Positions 17,518-25,910 of a stretch of 64,000 bases of DNA are shown piece by piece. The notes beneath the pieces were generated by a model. It saw only the letters and a program-made list of their open reading frames with translations. It was not told where the DNA came from and ran no database searches. The stretch's first letter is position 1. Each line of letters begins with the position of its first letter. The stretch is from NCBI GenBank assembly GCA_902800395.1, contig CADCEC010000001.1, positions 231,466 to 295,465 on the forward strand, in the 5' to 3' direction. The DNA is from an uncultured Bacteroidota bacterium. GTDB lineage: Bacteria; Bacteroidota; Bacteroidia; Bacteroidales; P3. The translations under genes were made by a program, and so were the position numbers.

Positions 17518-18517
17518 TTTTTCGATAGTCTCCTCTGTCGACGGGTGTCTCGAAACCAATGGCACCGAGGCGGGCACGGATGTCGGCGACGGTCTCGGCG
17601 GCTTCAGAGCCGGTGGAGAGTTTGTTGTTGTAGATGGAGTAGAGCGCACGGGTGTCCTGCGGAGAAAGATTGGGCATGATGACATTGGCACCGGCGGCGA
17701 TGGCGCGCTCGCGTCCTGTGGGGTGGAGGGTGCCGAGGGCTGTGGTGGCGGGAAGGAGGACGTTCGGGAGCAGCAGGCGCAGGATGGCAATAAGGCGTAA
17801 CGTGAGTTCGATGCTGCCTGCGGGATGGTGCTCGAAGGGAGTTCCTGCGGCAGGGATGAAGGGACCGATACCTACCATCTCGGGTCGGAAGTCAGCAATG
17901 AAAGCAAGGTCTTTCTTGAGGGTCTCCAGCGTCTGGAAAGGAGAACCTACCATGAATCCTGTGCCCACTTGGTAGCCGAGGTCGCGCAAGTCCTGAAGAC
18001 ATTGCATGCGGTGCTCGAAGCTCATCTCTGAAGGATGCAGCCGTTCATAGTGTGCTTTGTCAGCAGTCTCGTGACGCAGCAGGTAGCGGTCGGCACCGGC
18101 CTCACGTAGACGGCGGAAGCTTTCGCGGCCGCGCTCGCCGAGCGAGAGGGTGACGGCACAGTCGGGGTAACGATGTTTTATCTCTGCAACCCAGTCGCAG
18201 AGCACCTCGTCGGTGAACCACGCATCCTCGCCGCCCTGCAGTACGAAGGTGCGGAATCCTAGCTCATGGCCTGTCCGGCAGCAGTCGAGGATTTGCTCCT
18301 TGGTGAGGCGGTATCTTTGTTGTCTGTGGCTGAACCGCAAACCGCAGTAGAGGCAGTTGTTCTTGCAGTGACTGGAAATCTCGATAAGGCCGCGGAGGAA
18401 GATATTGTGCCCATAGACGCGGTCGCGCAATTCGGCCGCCTGTATGAAGAGATTGTCAACGGCCACCGGGTCCGAGGTGGTTAGCAGGTAGTCGATATCA
18501 AGGGAGGAGATATTCAT
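17501..18517 (-). CDS. hydE: [FeFe]-hydrogenase maturase HydE (radical SAM)
   Basis: 338 aa from ATG 18517 (MNISSLDIDYLL). The radical SAM motif is HCKNNCLYCGLR (CxxxCxxC). Other HydE-type features include RGLIEISSHC before the cluster, QGGED after it, a GFMVGSPFQT segment and GPFIPAAGTPF. HydE takes part in building the diiron subcluster of [FeFe]-hydrogenase, so the organism probably makes or uses H2. hydF and hydG are not in the window. It starts 19 nt inside the 3' end of the GH20 gene, and its stop is supplied by a heptamer array. Confidence 0.85.
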   Translation of the reverse strand: MNISSLDIDYLLTTSDPVAVDNLFIQAAELRDRVYGHNIFLRGLIEISSHCKNNCLYCGLRFSHRQQRYRLTKEQILDCCRTGHELGFRTFVLQGGEDAWFTDEVLCDWVAEIKHRYPDCAVTLSLGERGRESFRRLREAGADRYLLRHETADKAHYERLHPSEMSFEHRMQCLQDLRDLGYQVGTGFMVGSPFQTLETLKKDLAFIADFRPEMVGIGPFIPAAGTPFEHHPAGSIELTLRLIAILRLLLPNVLLPATTALGTLHPTGRERAIAAGANVIMPNLSPQDTRALYSIYNNKLSTGSEAAETVADIRARLGAIGFETPVDRGDYRKMRIEN

Positions 18518-20351
18518 AGACGGAATCTTGCGGTGTATCGTGATAGACGGGAAGGAGCTTAAGTGTGGTGTTGGGGGCAATCAGGAAAGGACTGACGTAG
18601 ACTTGCGAGTTGCGCGAGGGGGTGGTGCCGTCGGTGGTGTAGAAGATATAGGTGTTCGGCACCTCGGTGGAGATGGTCACGGAGAAGGTGTTGTCGTCGA
18701 TTTTGCGGGTGTGGACGATGGGGATAAAGGACCCCTCGCAGTAGCTGTATCCTTTGGCACGGAGGCGTATCTTCTGGTCTTCTACATTGCGGCGGAAACG
18801 GTTCCATGTCTGGCTTTCGCCGGGGGACCAGAGGACTTCACTGAAGGCCAGCAGTCGCGGCAGCAGCATGTATTCTACCACATCTTCCGTGGTGAAGTAT
18901 TCGGTGGAGAGGATACACAGGGCTCCTATGATGTTGAGGGCGTTGCGTTTGGGGGTGGAGAGGGGTATAGGATCGAAGGAATAGACATGCGCGAGGGTGC
19001 TGATGCCGTCGCGAGCCTCGGGTTGGTGGTCGGGGTTACCCTGATAGCGGCTGAAAAGGCAGTAGTCGGGCGGACACATGATGACCTTGTTGCCTGCTTG
19101 TGCAGCACCGACGCCCGAAGAGAGACTCTGTGCACCGACGATGGCTCCCGGGACGAGAGGGGCGTCATAGGGGAGATTCCACGAGAGGGGGGTACGGTCG
19201 AGCTCGCGGAGGTGCTGTGCCGCCTGACGAAGGAACCACACGAAGAGTTGCTCTTCGTCTCGGAGGTGGTTGTCCATCATGCACTTGCGGCATTTATAGC
19301 AGCTTCTCCAATTGTCCATCGATGTCTCGTGTCCACCGATATGGACGTATTTCGATGGGAAGAGTTCGGCTATCTCGTCGAGGATGTCATTGATGAAGAG
19401 GAGGGTGGAATCATTGCCGGCACAAAGGATGGGTGCGGTGCCGGAAATGGCGCCGTAGGGAATGGTATAGCGGCCGTTGTCGCACGAGAACTGGGGATAG
19501 GCTGCGAGGATGGGAGAGCAGTGGCCTGGCAGCTCGATGGCGGGAATCACCTCGATGCCCAGCGAGGCGGCATAGTTGACAATCTCGGCGATATCCTCTT
19601 TGGAATAGAATCCGCCATAGGTGGCTCGCTCGTTGGGACGCGGGACGATGGTGTCGTTCCAACCCTTGTTGCGGTGGTAGACGCGCCATGAGCCCACTGT
19701 GTTCAGCAACGGGTATTTCTTCGAGGGGATACGCCAGGCGTGGTTGTCGGCGAGGTGCCACACGAAACGGTTCATCTTGTAGTTGGCCATCAAGTCGAGC
19801 AACTTCTTGATGAAGAGGGGGGAGTAGTAGTGGCTGCAGACATCAAGGAGGAGTCCGCGCCAGGCGTATCGCGGATAGTCGACCACCATGCAGGCCGGAA
19901 GTGTGATGGGATCGTAGGAACGCTCGAGAATGTCGGAGGGCAGCATCTGAATGAAGGTCTGGTAGGCGTAGAAAAGACCTTGCTCCGTGTTTGCCGCAAG
20001 GGTGATGCTGTCGGGGGTAATATGCAGACGGTAGCCTTCGTTGCCCAGTTGGGGGTCAAGGGAGTCGCGGACGATAAGCTGCATGACGCTCTGCTCGTTC
20101 TTACTCACCAGTTTGGGCTGTATGTGCCCGTGACGGAGCGAATTGAGGATGTATTTGACGGTGTTGGAGTTCTGCCCGAGTCCGGAGATGGCGATGGAGA
20201 TATTGTCCTCGAGGAGGAACACCTGGTCGGTCATCTCGATGGAGACAGGTTCGGGGATTATTTTTAGGTCGTTGACCTTGACGGTCTTGCTGCAACCCAT
20301 CGCCAGCAGCAACACCAGTCCCATGACTCCCAGTAAACCATTTTTTCTCAT
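18498..20351 (-). CDS. GH20-like lipoprotein (hexosaminidase fold, altered active site)
   Basis: 617 aa from ATG 20351 (MRKNGLLGVMG), with 20360 an alternative; lipobox AMGC. An N-terminal GH20b-like domain (about 30-160) is followed by the TIM barrel (YPRYAWRGLLLDVCSHY, then LLDLMANYKMNRFVWHLAD). The catalytic motif, normally H-x-G-G-D-E, reads HIGGHETS: Glu is kept but the Asp that assists the N-acetyl group is His (codon CAC). The later W-(D/N)-E region reads SWNLP. Either an unusual specificity or a non-catalytic glycan-binding role is possible. Confidence 0.8.
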   Translation of the reverse strand: MRKNGLLGVMGLVLLLAMGCSKTVKVNDLKIIPEPVSIEMTDQVFLLEDNISIAISGLGQNSNTVKYILNSLRHGHIQPKLVSKNEQSVMQLIVRDSLDPQLGNEGYRLHITPDSITLAANTEQGLFYAYQTFIQMLPSDILERSYDPITLPACMVVDYPRYAWRGLLLDVCSHYYSPLFIKKLLDLMANYKMNRFVWHLADNHAWRIPSKKYPLLNTVGSWRVYHRNKGWNDTIVPRPNERATYGGFYSKEDIAEIVNYAASLGIEVIPAIELPGHCSPILAAYPQFSCDNGRYTIPYGAISGTAPILCAGNDSTLLFINDILDEIAELFPSKYVHIGGHETSMDNWRSCYKCRKCMMDNHLRDEEQLFVWFLRQAAQHLRELDRTPLSWNLPYDAPLVPGAIVGAQSLSSGVGAAQAGNKVIMCPPDYCLFSRYQGNPDHQPEARDGISTLAHVYSFDPIPLSTPKRNALNIIGALCILSTEYFTTEDVVEYMLLPRLLAFSEVLWSPGESQTWNRFRRNVEDQKIRLRAKGYSYCEGSFIPIVHTRKIDDNTFSVTISTEVPNTYIFYTTDGTTPSRNSQVYVSPFLIAPNTTLKLLPVYHDTPQDSVYEYLLP

Positions 20352-20461
20352 AATTCCCATGGTTCTCTTTGCTCCTATTGTTTCTAATAAACACTTTAAC
20401 GAAAACGCCTTTCTTTTATTGTATTGGTACAATATTTCTTTCGTGCGGGCGTTATTCACAT

Positions 20462-21994
20462 ATGGCATCATTGAAAAAGCTTCTCTCCGACTCGGTCATC
20501 TATGGCTTGAGCAGCATCGTGGGCAGGTTCCTCAACTACCTGCTCGTTCCCCTCTACACCTACCACATCTCCGCCGCCTCGGGTGGCTACGGCGTCGTCA
20601 CCAACATCTACGCCTATACCGCCCTGCTGCTGGTGATTCTCACCTTCGGCATGGAGACCACCTTCTTCTATTTCGCGAATAAGGAAGGCGAGAATGGCAA
20701 GAATGTTTTCTCCACCGCTTTGGGCTCGGTAGGCTCGGTGAGTTTCCTTTTCGTTCTTGGTGTTCTCGCTCTGCTGGGCCCCATCTCCAATGCTATGGGC
20801 TACGGGGCTCACCCCGAGTATATTGCGGTGATGTCCGTCGTCGTTGCGCTGGATGCCTTCCAGGCACTGCTCTTTGCCCGACTGCGTTACGAGAACAAGG
20901 CGTGGAAATTCGCCGCACTGAAGCTCTCCTTCATCGTCCTCAACATCGCCCTCAACCTCTTCGTCTTCCTCGTGGCTCCCAAACTGCAGCACCTGCCCTT
21001 CATGCAGTGGTACGATGAGCAGAACAATGTCGGCTATATCTTCTATATCAACCTCCTTTGCACCGCCCTCGTCACCTTCGGCTTCTGGCGCGAACTCAAA
21101 GACTTTAAACTTTCCACTTTCCACTTTCCACTTTTGAAGCGCATGCTCAAGTACACCTGGCCGCTGCTCATCTTCGGCATCGTGGGCATCCTCAACCAGG
21201 TGTTGGACAAGATACTCTTCCCCTTCCTCTATCCCGGCGCCGATATGCGTGAGCAACTGGGCATCTATGGCGCCTGCGTGAAGATTGCCATGATTATGGC
21301 TATGATTACCCAAGCCTTTCGCTATGCCTATGAGCCGTTTGTCTTTGCCGGAGGAAAGGGGGAGAAGTCGAAAGAGAGCCAGGCCCTCGTGATGAAGTAT
21401 TTCGTCATGTTCACCCTGCTGGCCTTCATGGTGGTGGTGTGCTATATGGACGTGTTCCGCTACATCATCCGGCGCGACTACTGGGAGGGCCTGCGGGCTG
21501 TCCCCATCGTCATGATGGCCGAGATACTCATGGGCGTCTATTTCAACCTCTCCTTCTGGTACAAGCTGACGGCGAAGACCTACTGGGGCGCCATCATGAG
21601 CGCCATCGGCTGTGGCGTGCTGGTACTTGTCAACGTGCTGCTCGTGCCGAAGATTGGCTATATGGCCTGCGCCTGGGGCGGATTGGCGGGCTACGGCACC
21701 TGCGTGCTGCTCAGTTACTTCATCGGCCAGCGCCACTACCGCGTGCCCTATCCCGTGCCTGCCATCCTCGGCTGGTTCGCTCTCGCCCTCGCCCTCTACT
21801 TCCTCCGCGCCACCCCTCCCGATACACTTTCCACTTTCCACTTTCCACTTTTTACTTTCGATAGTCTCTGGCTTCGATTGGCGTACAACACGTTGTTGTT
21901 TGCGGTCTTTGCCGCCGCACTCCTCTGGAGCGAGCGTGCCCTTGTCCGCCGCGTGATGGGGAAGTTGCTCCACCGCCTTCCTAAAAACAAATAA
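20462..21994 (+). CDS. polysaccharide flippase-like protein (MATE/Wzx superfamily)
   Basis: 510 aa from ATG 20462 (MASLKKLLSDSVIYGLSS). About 12-14 hydrophobic helices and the N-terminal GRFLNYLLVPLYTYHIS segment are typical of Wzx/MurJ-superfamily exporters in Bacteroidota. It probably moves lipid-linked glycan precursors across the inner membrane. Two in-frame 7-bp arrays encode KLSTFHFPLL (about residue 220, before a TM helix) and TLSTFHFPLF (about residue 460), in inter-helix loops. It is divergent from the GH20 gene and followed 16 nt later by an AlaX-type gene. Confidence 0.85.
   Translation: MASLKKLLSDSVIYGLSSIVGRFLNYLLVPLYTYHISAASGGYGVVTNIYAYTALLLVILTFGMETTFFYFANKEGENGKNVFSTALGSVGSVSFLFVLGVLALLGPISNAMGYGAHPEYIAVMSVVVALDAFQALLFARLRYENKAWKFAALKLSFIVLNIALNLFVFLVAPKLQHLPFMQWYDEQNNVGYIFYINLLCTALVTFGFWRELKDFKLSTFHFPLLKRMLKYTWPLLIFGIVGILNQVLDKILFPFLYPGADMREQLGIYGACVKIAMIMAMITQAFRYAYEPFVFAGGKGEKSKESQALVMKYFVMFTLLAFMVVVCYMDVFRYIIRRDYWEGLRAVPIVMMAEILMGVYFNLSFWYKLTAKTYWGAIMSAIGCGVLVLVNVLLVPKIGYMACAWGGLAGYGTCVLLSYFIGQRHYRVPYPVPAILGWFALALALYFLRATPPDTLSTFHFPLFTFDSLWLRLAYNTLLFAVFAAALLWSERALVRRVMGKLLHRLPKNK
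21110..21130. repeat. heptamer array (CTTTCCA x3) in flippase gene
   Basis: Exactly 21 bp, so seven codons (one full L-S-T-F-H-F-P cycle) are added without a frame change. Confidence 0.8.
21826..21860. repeat. heptamer array (ACTTTCC x3 plus two diverged units) in flippase gene
   Basis: A second array in the same gene, near the last TM helices, again read as S-T-F-H-F-P-L. Confidence 0.8.
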
Positions 21995-22010
21995 TCTGCA
22001 GTATATCAGT

Positions 22011-22478
22011 ATGGAAACACCTATTCTCAACGAGCATAATAAAGAAGAGTACCCGCCGATGCATACGGCGGAGCATATCTTGAACCAGACCATGGTGCGG
22101 ATGTTCGGCTGTCCGCGGTCGAGGAACGCGCACATCGAGCGCAAGAAGAGCAAATGCGACTACCTGCTTGATGCCTGCCCCACGGAGGAGCAGGTGCAGG
22201 AGATTGAGCGCCGCGTGAACGAGGTGATAGGCCGTCATCTGAATGTCAGCTACGAGTTCGTGAAGAGGGGAGAGGTGCCGCCCGAGGTGGACCTCTGGAA
22301 GCTCCCTGACGACGCCAGCGAGACGCTGCGCCTCGTGCGCATCGGCGACTACGACCTCTGCGCCTGCGTCGGCACCCATGTGCAGAACACTTCCGAAATC
22401 GGCACCTTCCGCATCCTCTCCCACGACTACAACGCCGACACCCACACCTGGCGCATGCGGTTCAAACTGGTAGAATGA
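22011..22478 (+). CDS. AlaX-type trans-editing domain protein
   Basis: 155 aa. HTAEH near residue 18 and CACVGTH near residue 118 are the HxxxH and CxxxH zinc-site halves of the alanyl/threonyl-tRNA synthetase editing domain. RSRNAHIERKKSKCDYLLD fits the strand region between them. It probably deacylates mischarged tRNA in the cytosol. The 38 nt of its 3' end recur, with five silent or stop-type changes, at 23439-23476, just after the next gene. Confidence 0.8.
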   Translation: METPILNEHNKEEYPPMHTAEHILNQTMVRMFGCPRSRNAHIERKKSKCDYLLDACPTEEQVQEIERRVNEVIGRHLNVSYEFVKRGEVPPEVDLWKLPDDASETLRLVRIGDYDLCACVGTHVQNTSEIGTFRILSHDYNADTHTWRMRFKLVE

Positions 22479-22562
22479 CCACAGGTAGTGTGAAATTAAT
22501 TTGTCCGTTTCGAAAAAAAAGTACTGCAAAACAAAACACATATTAGTTAAATATTATCATTT

Positions 22563-23435
22563 ATGGCTTCTATCAATATTATCCGCCCTCCGAAAGTCAA
22601 AGTAGACGGGAAAGGCAAAAGTTTCTGGTCCCAGATAGGCATGATCATCATCGGTACCACCATCTCGCTGGTGCTCACCATCGTAGCTGCCCAGATACTC
22701 GAACGACACCAGCGTGCCAAAGACCGCCGCCTGTCGGCACTCATGGTGATGGCAAGCATCGAGAATTTCGCCAACGACCAGCTCGACGGAATCGCAAGGC
22801 TGGAACAAGCCGATTCTGTTTGCACATGGCTGTTGAGTATGCCGGTCGATGAGCTGGAATTGTTGCCTGAGAGCGAACTGAACATGCTGATGAGAACAGC
22901 CTCTTTTAACTTCCAAATCGTCTATGACCGGGCGGCGGAAAGCATCTTCTCCAGCACTCTCGAGACTTGGAAAAACATGGGAAGCTTCCAGTTTATCAAC
23001 AATGTGGAATACTGCTTCGACTACATGCGTGTCATGGCAGACGAATGGAACAAATGGATGGAAGAAGACGGAGCGCAGGAAGACATGATACTCAAGAATC
23101 CCGACCAATATCCAGGGAAATACCGTTGCACAAAAGTGCTGCGAAACCCCGCAATGCGCGAATCCATGGGGCTGAAGCATAACAAGATATGCTACCTGAA
23201 ATTCAATGCCAACCATCTGCTATACATGAACAAAAAGAATATGGCTGTAATCGGTATCAGCGAAGAGGAACTACATGATTTCATTGAAGAATCCCGACGG
23301 GAGATTGTCATTGATGCTCCAGTACCCATAGCTGCTGATTACTACACCCCACTCCTCTCACCCGACAGCATCACCACCGTCTCCACCTACAAAGCCCACC
23401 TCGACAGCATAAAAGCCGTAATGAACATCCGGTAA
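22563..23435 (+). CDS. single-TM protein of unknown function
   Basis: 290 aa. A short Lys/Pro-rich cytoplasmic N-terminus, one TM helix (about 22-44, QIGMIIIGTTISLVLTIVAA), then a charged helical region (about 45-260) outside the membrane. It lies between the AlaX gene and a diverged copy of the AlaX 3' end, so it looks like an inserted accessory gene. I do not recognise the family. Confidence 0.65.
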   Translation: MASINIIRPPKVKVDGKGKSFWSQIGMIIIGTTISLVLTIVAAQILERHQRAKDRRLSALMVMASIENFANDQLDGIARLEQADSVCTWLLSMPVDELELLPESELNMLMRTASFNFQIVYDRAAESIFSSTLETWKNMGSFQFINNVEYCFDYMRVMADEWNKWMEEDGAQEDMILKNPDQYPGKYRCTKVLRNPAMRESMGLKHNKICYLKFNANHLLYMNKKNMAVIGISEEELHDFIEESRREIVIDAPVPIAADYYTPLLSPDSITTVSTYKAHLDSIKAVMNIR

Positions 23436-23438
23436 TCG

Positions 23439-23476
23439 CCCACACCTGGCGTATGCGGTTCAAGTTGGTGGAATAA
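23439..23476 (+). pseudogene. diverged 38-nt copy of the AlaX gene 3' end
   Basis: It aligns without gaps to 22441-22478, with 33 of 38 positions identical. All five differences are third-position or otherwise synonymous (CGC/CGT, AAA/AAG, CTG/TTG, GTA/GTG, TGA/TAA), so both copies encode HTWRMRFKLVE and a stop. The copy must come from a homologous allele that was under coding selection. Confidence 0.85.
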
Positions 23477-23493
23477 TTATATAGGATTGTTGA

Positions 23494-23961
23494 CTAATCT
23501 TGGATTACAACTCCGGGAATGTCTATGATAAAATCTTCTATAGCATTTACTATTCCCTGAAGCAACTCATCTGGGCAAAAAAATAGGTCTGCAGTCAAGT
23601 ATTCCCGAATAGTAGTAAACATTGCCCCGTCAAAAACCTCTCCGTTCAATCCAACTACTTCGTCCCAAAAATACGTAAAAGCTTCATTTATTTCTTCCCA
23701 CAAGTGATATGGCACAACAAAGCCTAGCCGATTGTTGACAACTTCATAAAGTACCTCTTCTGTGAATGCATTTTCTTGATAAGGAGAAATGAACTTTTTT
23801 ATGTTGGGACTATTTGTCATCCCTATCGCACTGACATCATGAGGCTGATAGAAATCCAGGAATGCATCGTCGTTGTCGATGGGTATTCGTATATCCGATA
23901 CAGATGTCACGTTCATCCTTATCGGTTGGCTGTAATCTATTATATCAACAACGTCATACAT
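23494..23961 (-). CDS. acidic protein of unknown function, third gene of accessory cassette
   Basis: 155 aa, strongly acidic, no signal peptide or TM helix. It overlaps the end of the deiminase-like gene by 8 nt, so the two are probably translated together. The A/T-rich codon use matches the other two cassette genes and differs from the GC-rich surroundings. I recognise no family; small acidic proteins after an enzyme gene are sometimes immunity or partner proteins, but nothing in the sequence shows that here. Confidence 0.6.
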   Translation of the reverse strand: MYDVVDIIDYSQPIRMNVTSVSDIRIPIDNDDAFLDFYQPHDVSAIGMTNSPNIKKFISPYQENAFTEEVLYEVVNNRLGFVVPYHLWEEINEAFTYFWDEVVGLNGEVFDGAMFTTIREYLTADLFFCPDELLQGIVNAIEDFIIDIPGVVIQD

Positions 23962-24793
23962 AAATATCCCAAGAAATACAATTTAATGCCCCGCCTTTCC
24001 TTACGGCTTCAAGAGATGGGATGCCAACTACTTTGCATTCTGGCAAAGTCGCTGATATCTGCTGTAATGCTTGTTCGTCCTCAGGAATACCTAATCGTGG
24101 AACCAGCACAAGATTCTCGACTTTCAAAAAGTTGATGTATGCCCAGCTGCGTCGATGTTTTACAGATCCTTTGTACTTCAATGGTATCACATCAAAGGAT
24201 GAATCAAGTATTTTGCGATATTTCCTATAGAAATAAGGAGAGAAGTCGTCATAGTTTGTCAGTAAGACCTTATTGTCGCCAATATAATGTATAATACCAT
24301 CGCAGTGGCCTAAATATTCCTTTCTATCCCACGGAAGAAAAATGATATCACATTGGAAAGCACATTTGAGCAATTCCCTTACCTCGTCGGGAGACTTGCC
24401 TTTGTTCTCTGCAAAAACTTTTTCAGTCATCACAACCTTGTCACCACAGATGACGACATTCCCTCCATCAATCACCAAATCCAAGAACTGAGCATACTGT
24501 CCAAAATGGTGTTGTATAGATTCTATAGAAGAAACGTCTGTTATTGTACGTCTATAGTATGGTGTCTGCAAATAATCGGGATTGTATCTGTAATAAATCA
24601 ATCGGTCATTATCGATTTGAATAGGCATATAATCGCGACACCAGATATCTTTAGTATTGTCTAAAACCCCATACGGAATATTGTGTTCCTTCAATGTGTC
24701 CGTGATACTTTGAAATAGCATAGGGCATTTTCTTGACAGGAGATCGGAGAAAAATACGACTTTGCGGCGTTTTGGAGGGGGGAATACTGCCAT
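23954..24793 (-). CDS. PAD/agmatine-deiminase-family guanidino-group modifying enzyme
   Basis: 279 aa, shorter than classical agmatine deiminase (about 340-370). Family motifs appear in order: IWCRDYMPI (about 50), IDGGNVVICGD (about 108), YLGHCDGIIHY (about 160, catalytic His and Asp) and a C-terminal KGGALNCIS with the nucleophile Cys. All catalytic positions appear intact, so it probably hydrolyses a guanidinium group (agmatine, arginine or a modified side chain). There is no signal peptide, so it is cytosolic. It is the middle gene of an A/T-rich cassette. Confidence 0.75.
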   Translation of the reverse strand: MAVFPPPKRRKVVFFSDLLSRKCPMLFQSITDTLKEHNIPYGVLDNTKDIWCRDYMPIQIDNDRLIYYRYNPDYLQTPYYRRTITDVSSIESIQHHFGQYAQFLDLVIDGGNVVICGDKVVMTEKVFAENKGKSPDEVRELLKCAFQCDIIFLPWDRKEYLGHCDGIIHYIGDNKVLLTNYDDFSPYFYRKYRKILDSSFDVIPLKYKGSVKHRRSWAYINFLKVENLVLVPRLGIPEDEQALQQISATLPECKVVGIPSLEAVRKGGALNCISWDIYV

Positions 24794-24797
24794 ATTG

Positions 24798-25532
24798 TTA
24801 TTTTTCTTTAATGTCTAATCGTTTAAATTGCCAGGGCCTCATATCACGTCTATAATTGATTCCATTAATCCTTAAGATTTCCTCATTATGTATTATTTCA
24901 TCTTTTGCTATTTCCACTTTTCTCATCTCCTGTGTGTATTCTGCAACATTCTGTCTTGGAATCTGGACTATTTTATTGTAAACATCTTTTCCCTTATCAA
25001 GTTTTATCCATTCGATAGTTGTCTTTTTGTCTCCATTGAACAGAATTCCTCCAAAAAACATATCATCAAAAATATGCGTTGAATGAGGGTCGAAATATAT
25101 TATATCGTTAGAAATATTATCATTTTTTCTTAAAACTCTATATGACCTTATAAGAAACGAGGCTCTGTATCCTTTTCCCTCATTCTCAAAAGTCACGTCG
25201 ACACCAGATTGATGAAGATTCAGACTTCCAAATTCAAAATAAGGGAGTTCCCCATTATTGAGCTCTTTTATTTTAGATTTGGTACGCTCTTTTCTATGAT
25301 ACATTATGTAGTTTTTAATAGGACCAGCCTCTTCGTGGTAATACAATTCTATTGAACCTAAATCAATGATGTATTCTTTATTTACGAGAAAGTATCCATT
25401 AAGGAGTATCTCTTTTGCACATGGTTCAAAACACTCTGTCACAGCATTATCATCCCATACTTTTCCCTCTTTTTTTATCATTTCAGTTCTTCGGGAGTCG
25501 AATTCTTTTAAAATGTTGATTAGGTTTTCCAT
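24798..25532 (-). CDS. protein of unknown function, first gene of accessory cassette
   Basis: 244 aa, cytosolic, Lys/Glu-rich. The central region reads IIDLGSIELYYHEE, then IMYHRKERTKSK, then LNLHQSGVDVTFEN and YRASFLIRSYR. The order of a strand, an H-x-G-V-D-x-T-F motif and an L-I-R-S/G strand recalls a group of uncharacterised Bacteroidota proteins, perhaps related to the 3-methyladenine glycosylase (AAG) fold; this is a weak impression. It ends 4 nt before the deiminase-like gene, and the cassette promoter is just upstream. Confidence 0.6.
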   Translation of the reverse strand: MENLINILKEFDSRRTEMIKKEGKVWDDNAVTECFEPCAKEILLNGYFLVNKEYIIDLGSIELYYHEEAGPIKNYIMYHRKERTKSKIKELNNGELPYFEFGSLNLHQSGVDVTFENEGKGYRASFLIRSYRVLRKNDNISNDIIYFDPHSTHIFDDMFFGGILFNGDKKTTIEWIKLDKGKDVYNKIVQIPRQNVAEYTQEMRKVEIAKDEIIHNEEILRINGINYRRDMRPWQFKRLDIKEK

Positions 25533-25572
25533 GATTGGTTTGCTTTAATGATTAAACTTTTTTTTTCAAGTG

Positions 25573-25580
25573 CAAAGGTA
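25573..25580 (-). promoter_or_regulatory. -7 box of the accessory cassette
   Basis: The minus strand reads TACCTTTGCA, about 41 nt upstream of the 244-aa gene start. It matches the housekeeping TAnnTTTG consensus, so the cassette should be constitutively readable. Confidence 0.6.
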
Positions 25581-25655
25581 TATCCGTTTTTCGGAACGGC
25601 CAAGGATTTTTTGTTAAGGTTCCTTAAAGATTCGCAAAAAGTTATTTATAAAAAG

Positions 25656-25677
25656 AGGGTGCCCGATTGGACACCCT
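25656..25677. terminator. duplicate copy of the groEL terminator hairpin
   Basis: The hairpin AGGGTGCCC/GGACACCCT differs at one base from the hairpin at 26550-26571, next to groEL. It lies between the accessory cassette and a groEL 3' remnant. Confidence 0.75.
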
Positions 25678-25794
25678 TTGCTGTTGTGGATAGTAGCAGT
25701 ATTGACTTATCTCCTTCTGCCTGCTAGCAGGCTTTGAACACCTTTGAAATTATTAAATCTAGTGAAAAACTACTGTCTACTTAACTACTAATTT

Positions 25795-25836
25795 AGTACA
25801 TTCCGCCCATGCCGAATGGCGGGGCCGCCCCCGTTT
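25795..25836 (-). pseudogene. remnant of a groEL 3' end
   Basis: Read on the minus strand it gives GAAPPFGMGGMY and a stop, a GroEL-type Gly/Met tail unlike the resident tail just before GMGGMY. No open groEL frame continues upstream. It is flanked by the terminator copy at 25656, so the pair repeats the order of groEL end then terminator. Confidence 0.75.
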
Positions 25837-25880
25837 TTCCTGTCTTGAAAAAAATATTTCGGCATGTCAATATTTTGTTG

Positions 25881-25888
25881 TATCTTTG
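25881..25888 (+). promoter_or_regulatory. -7 box for hicBA
   Basis: TATCTTTG followed by CA, with a TTTTG tract just upstream; it lies 23 nt before the hicB start. Confidence 0.65.
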
Positions 25889-25910
25889 CAATTTGAAAAA
25901 CAACGTGAAA

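Noticed and set aside
24798-25532. Definite call of the 244-aa protein as a 3-methyladenine DNA glycosylase
   Set aside because: Only a loose strand pattern resembles that fold; no catalytic residue set can be assigned by eye.
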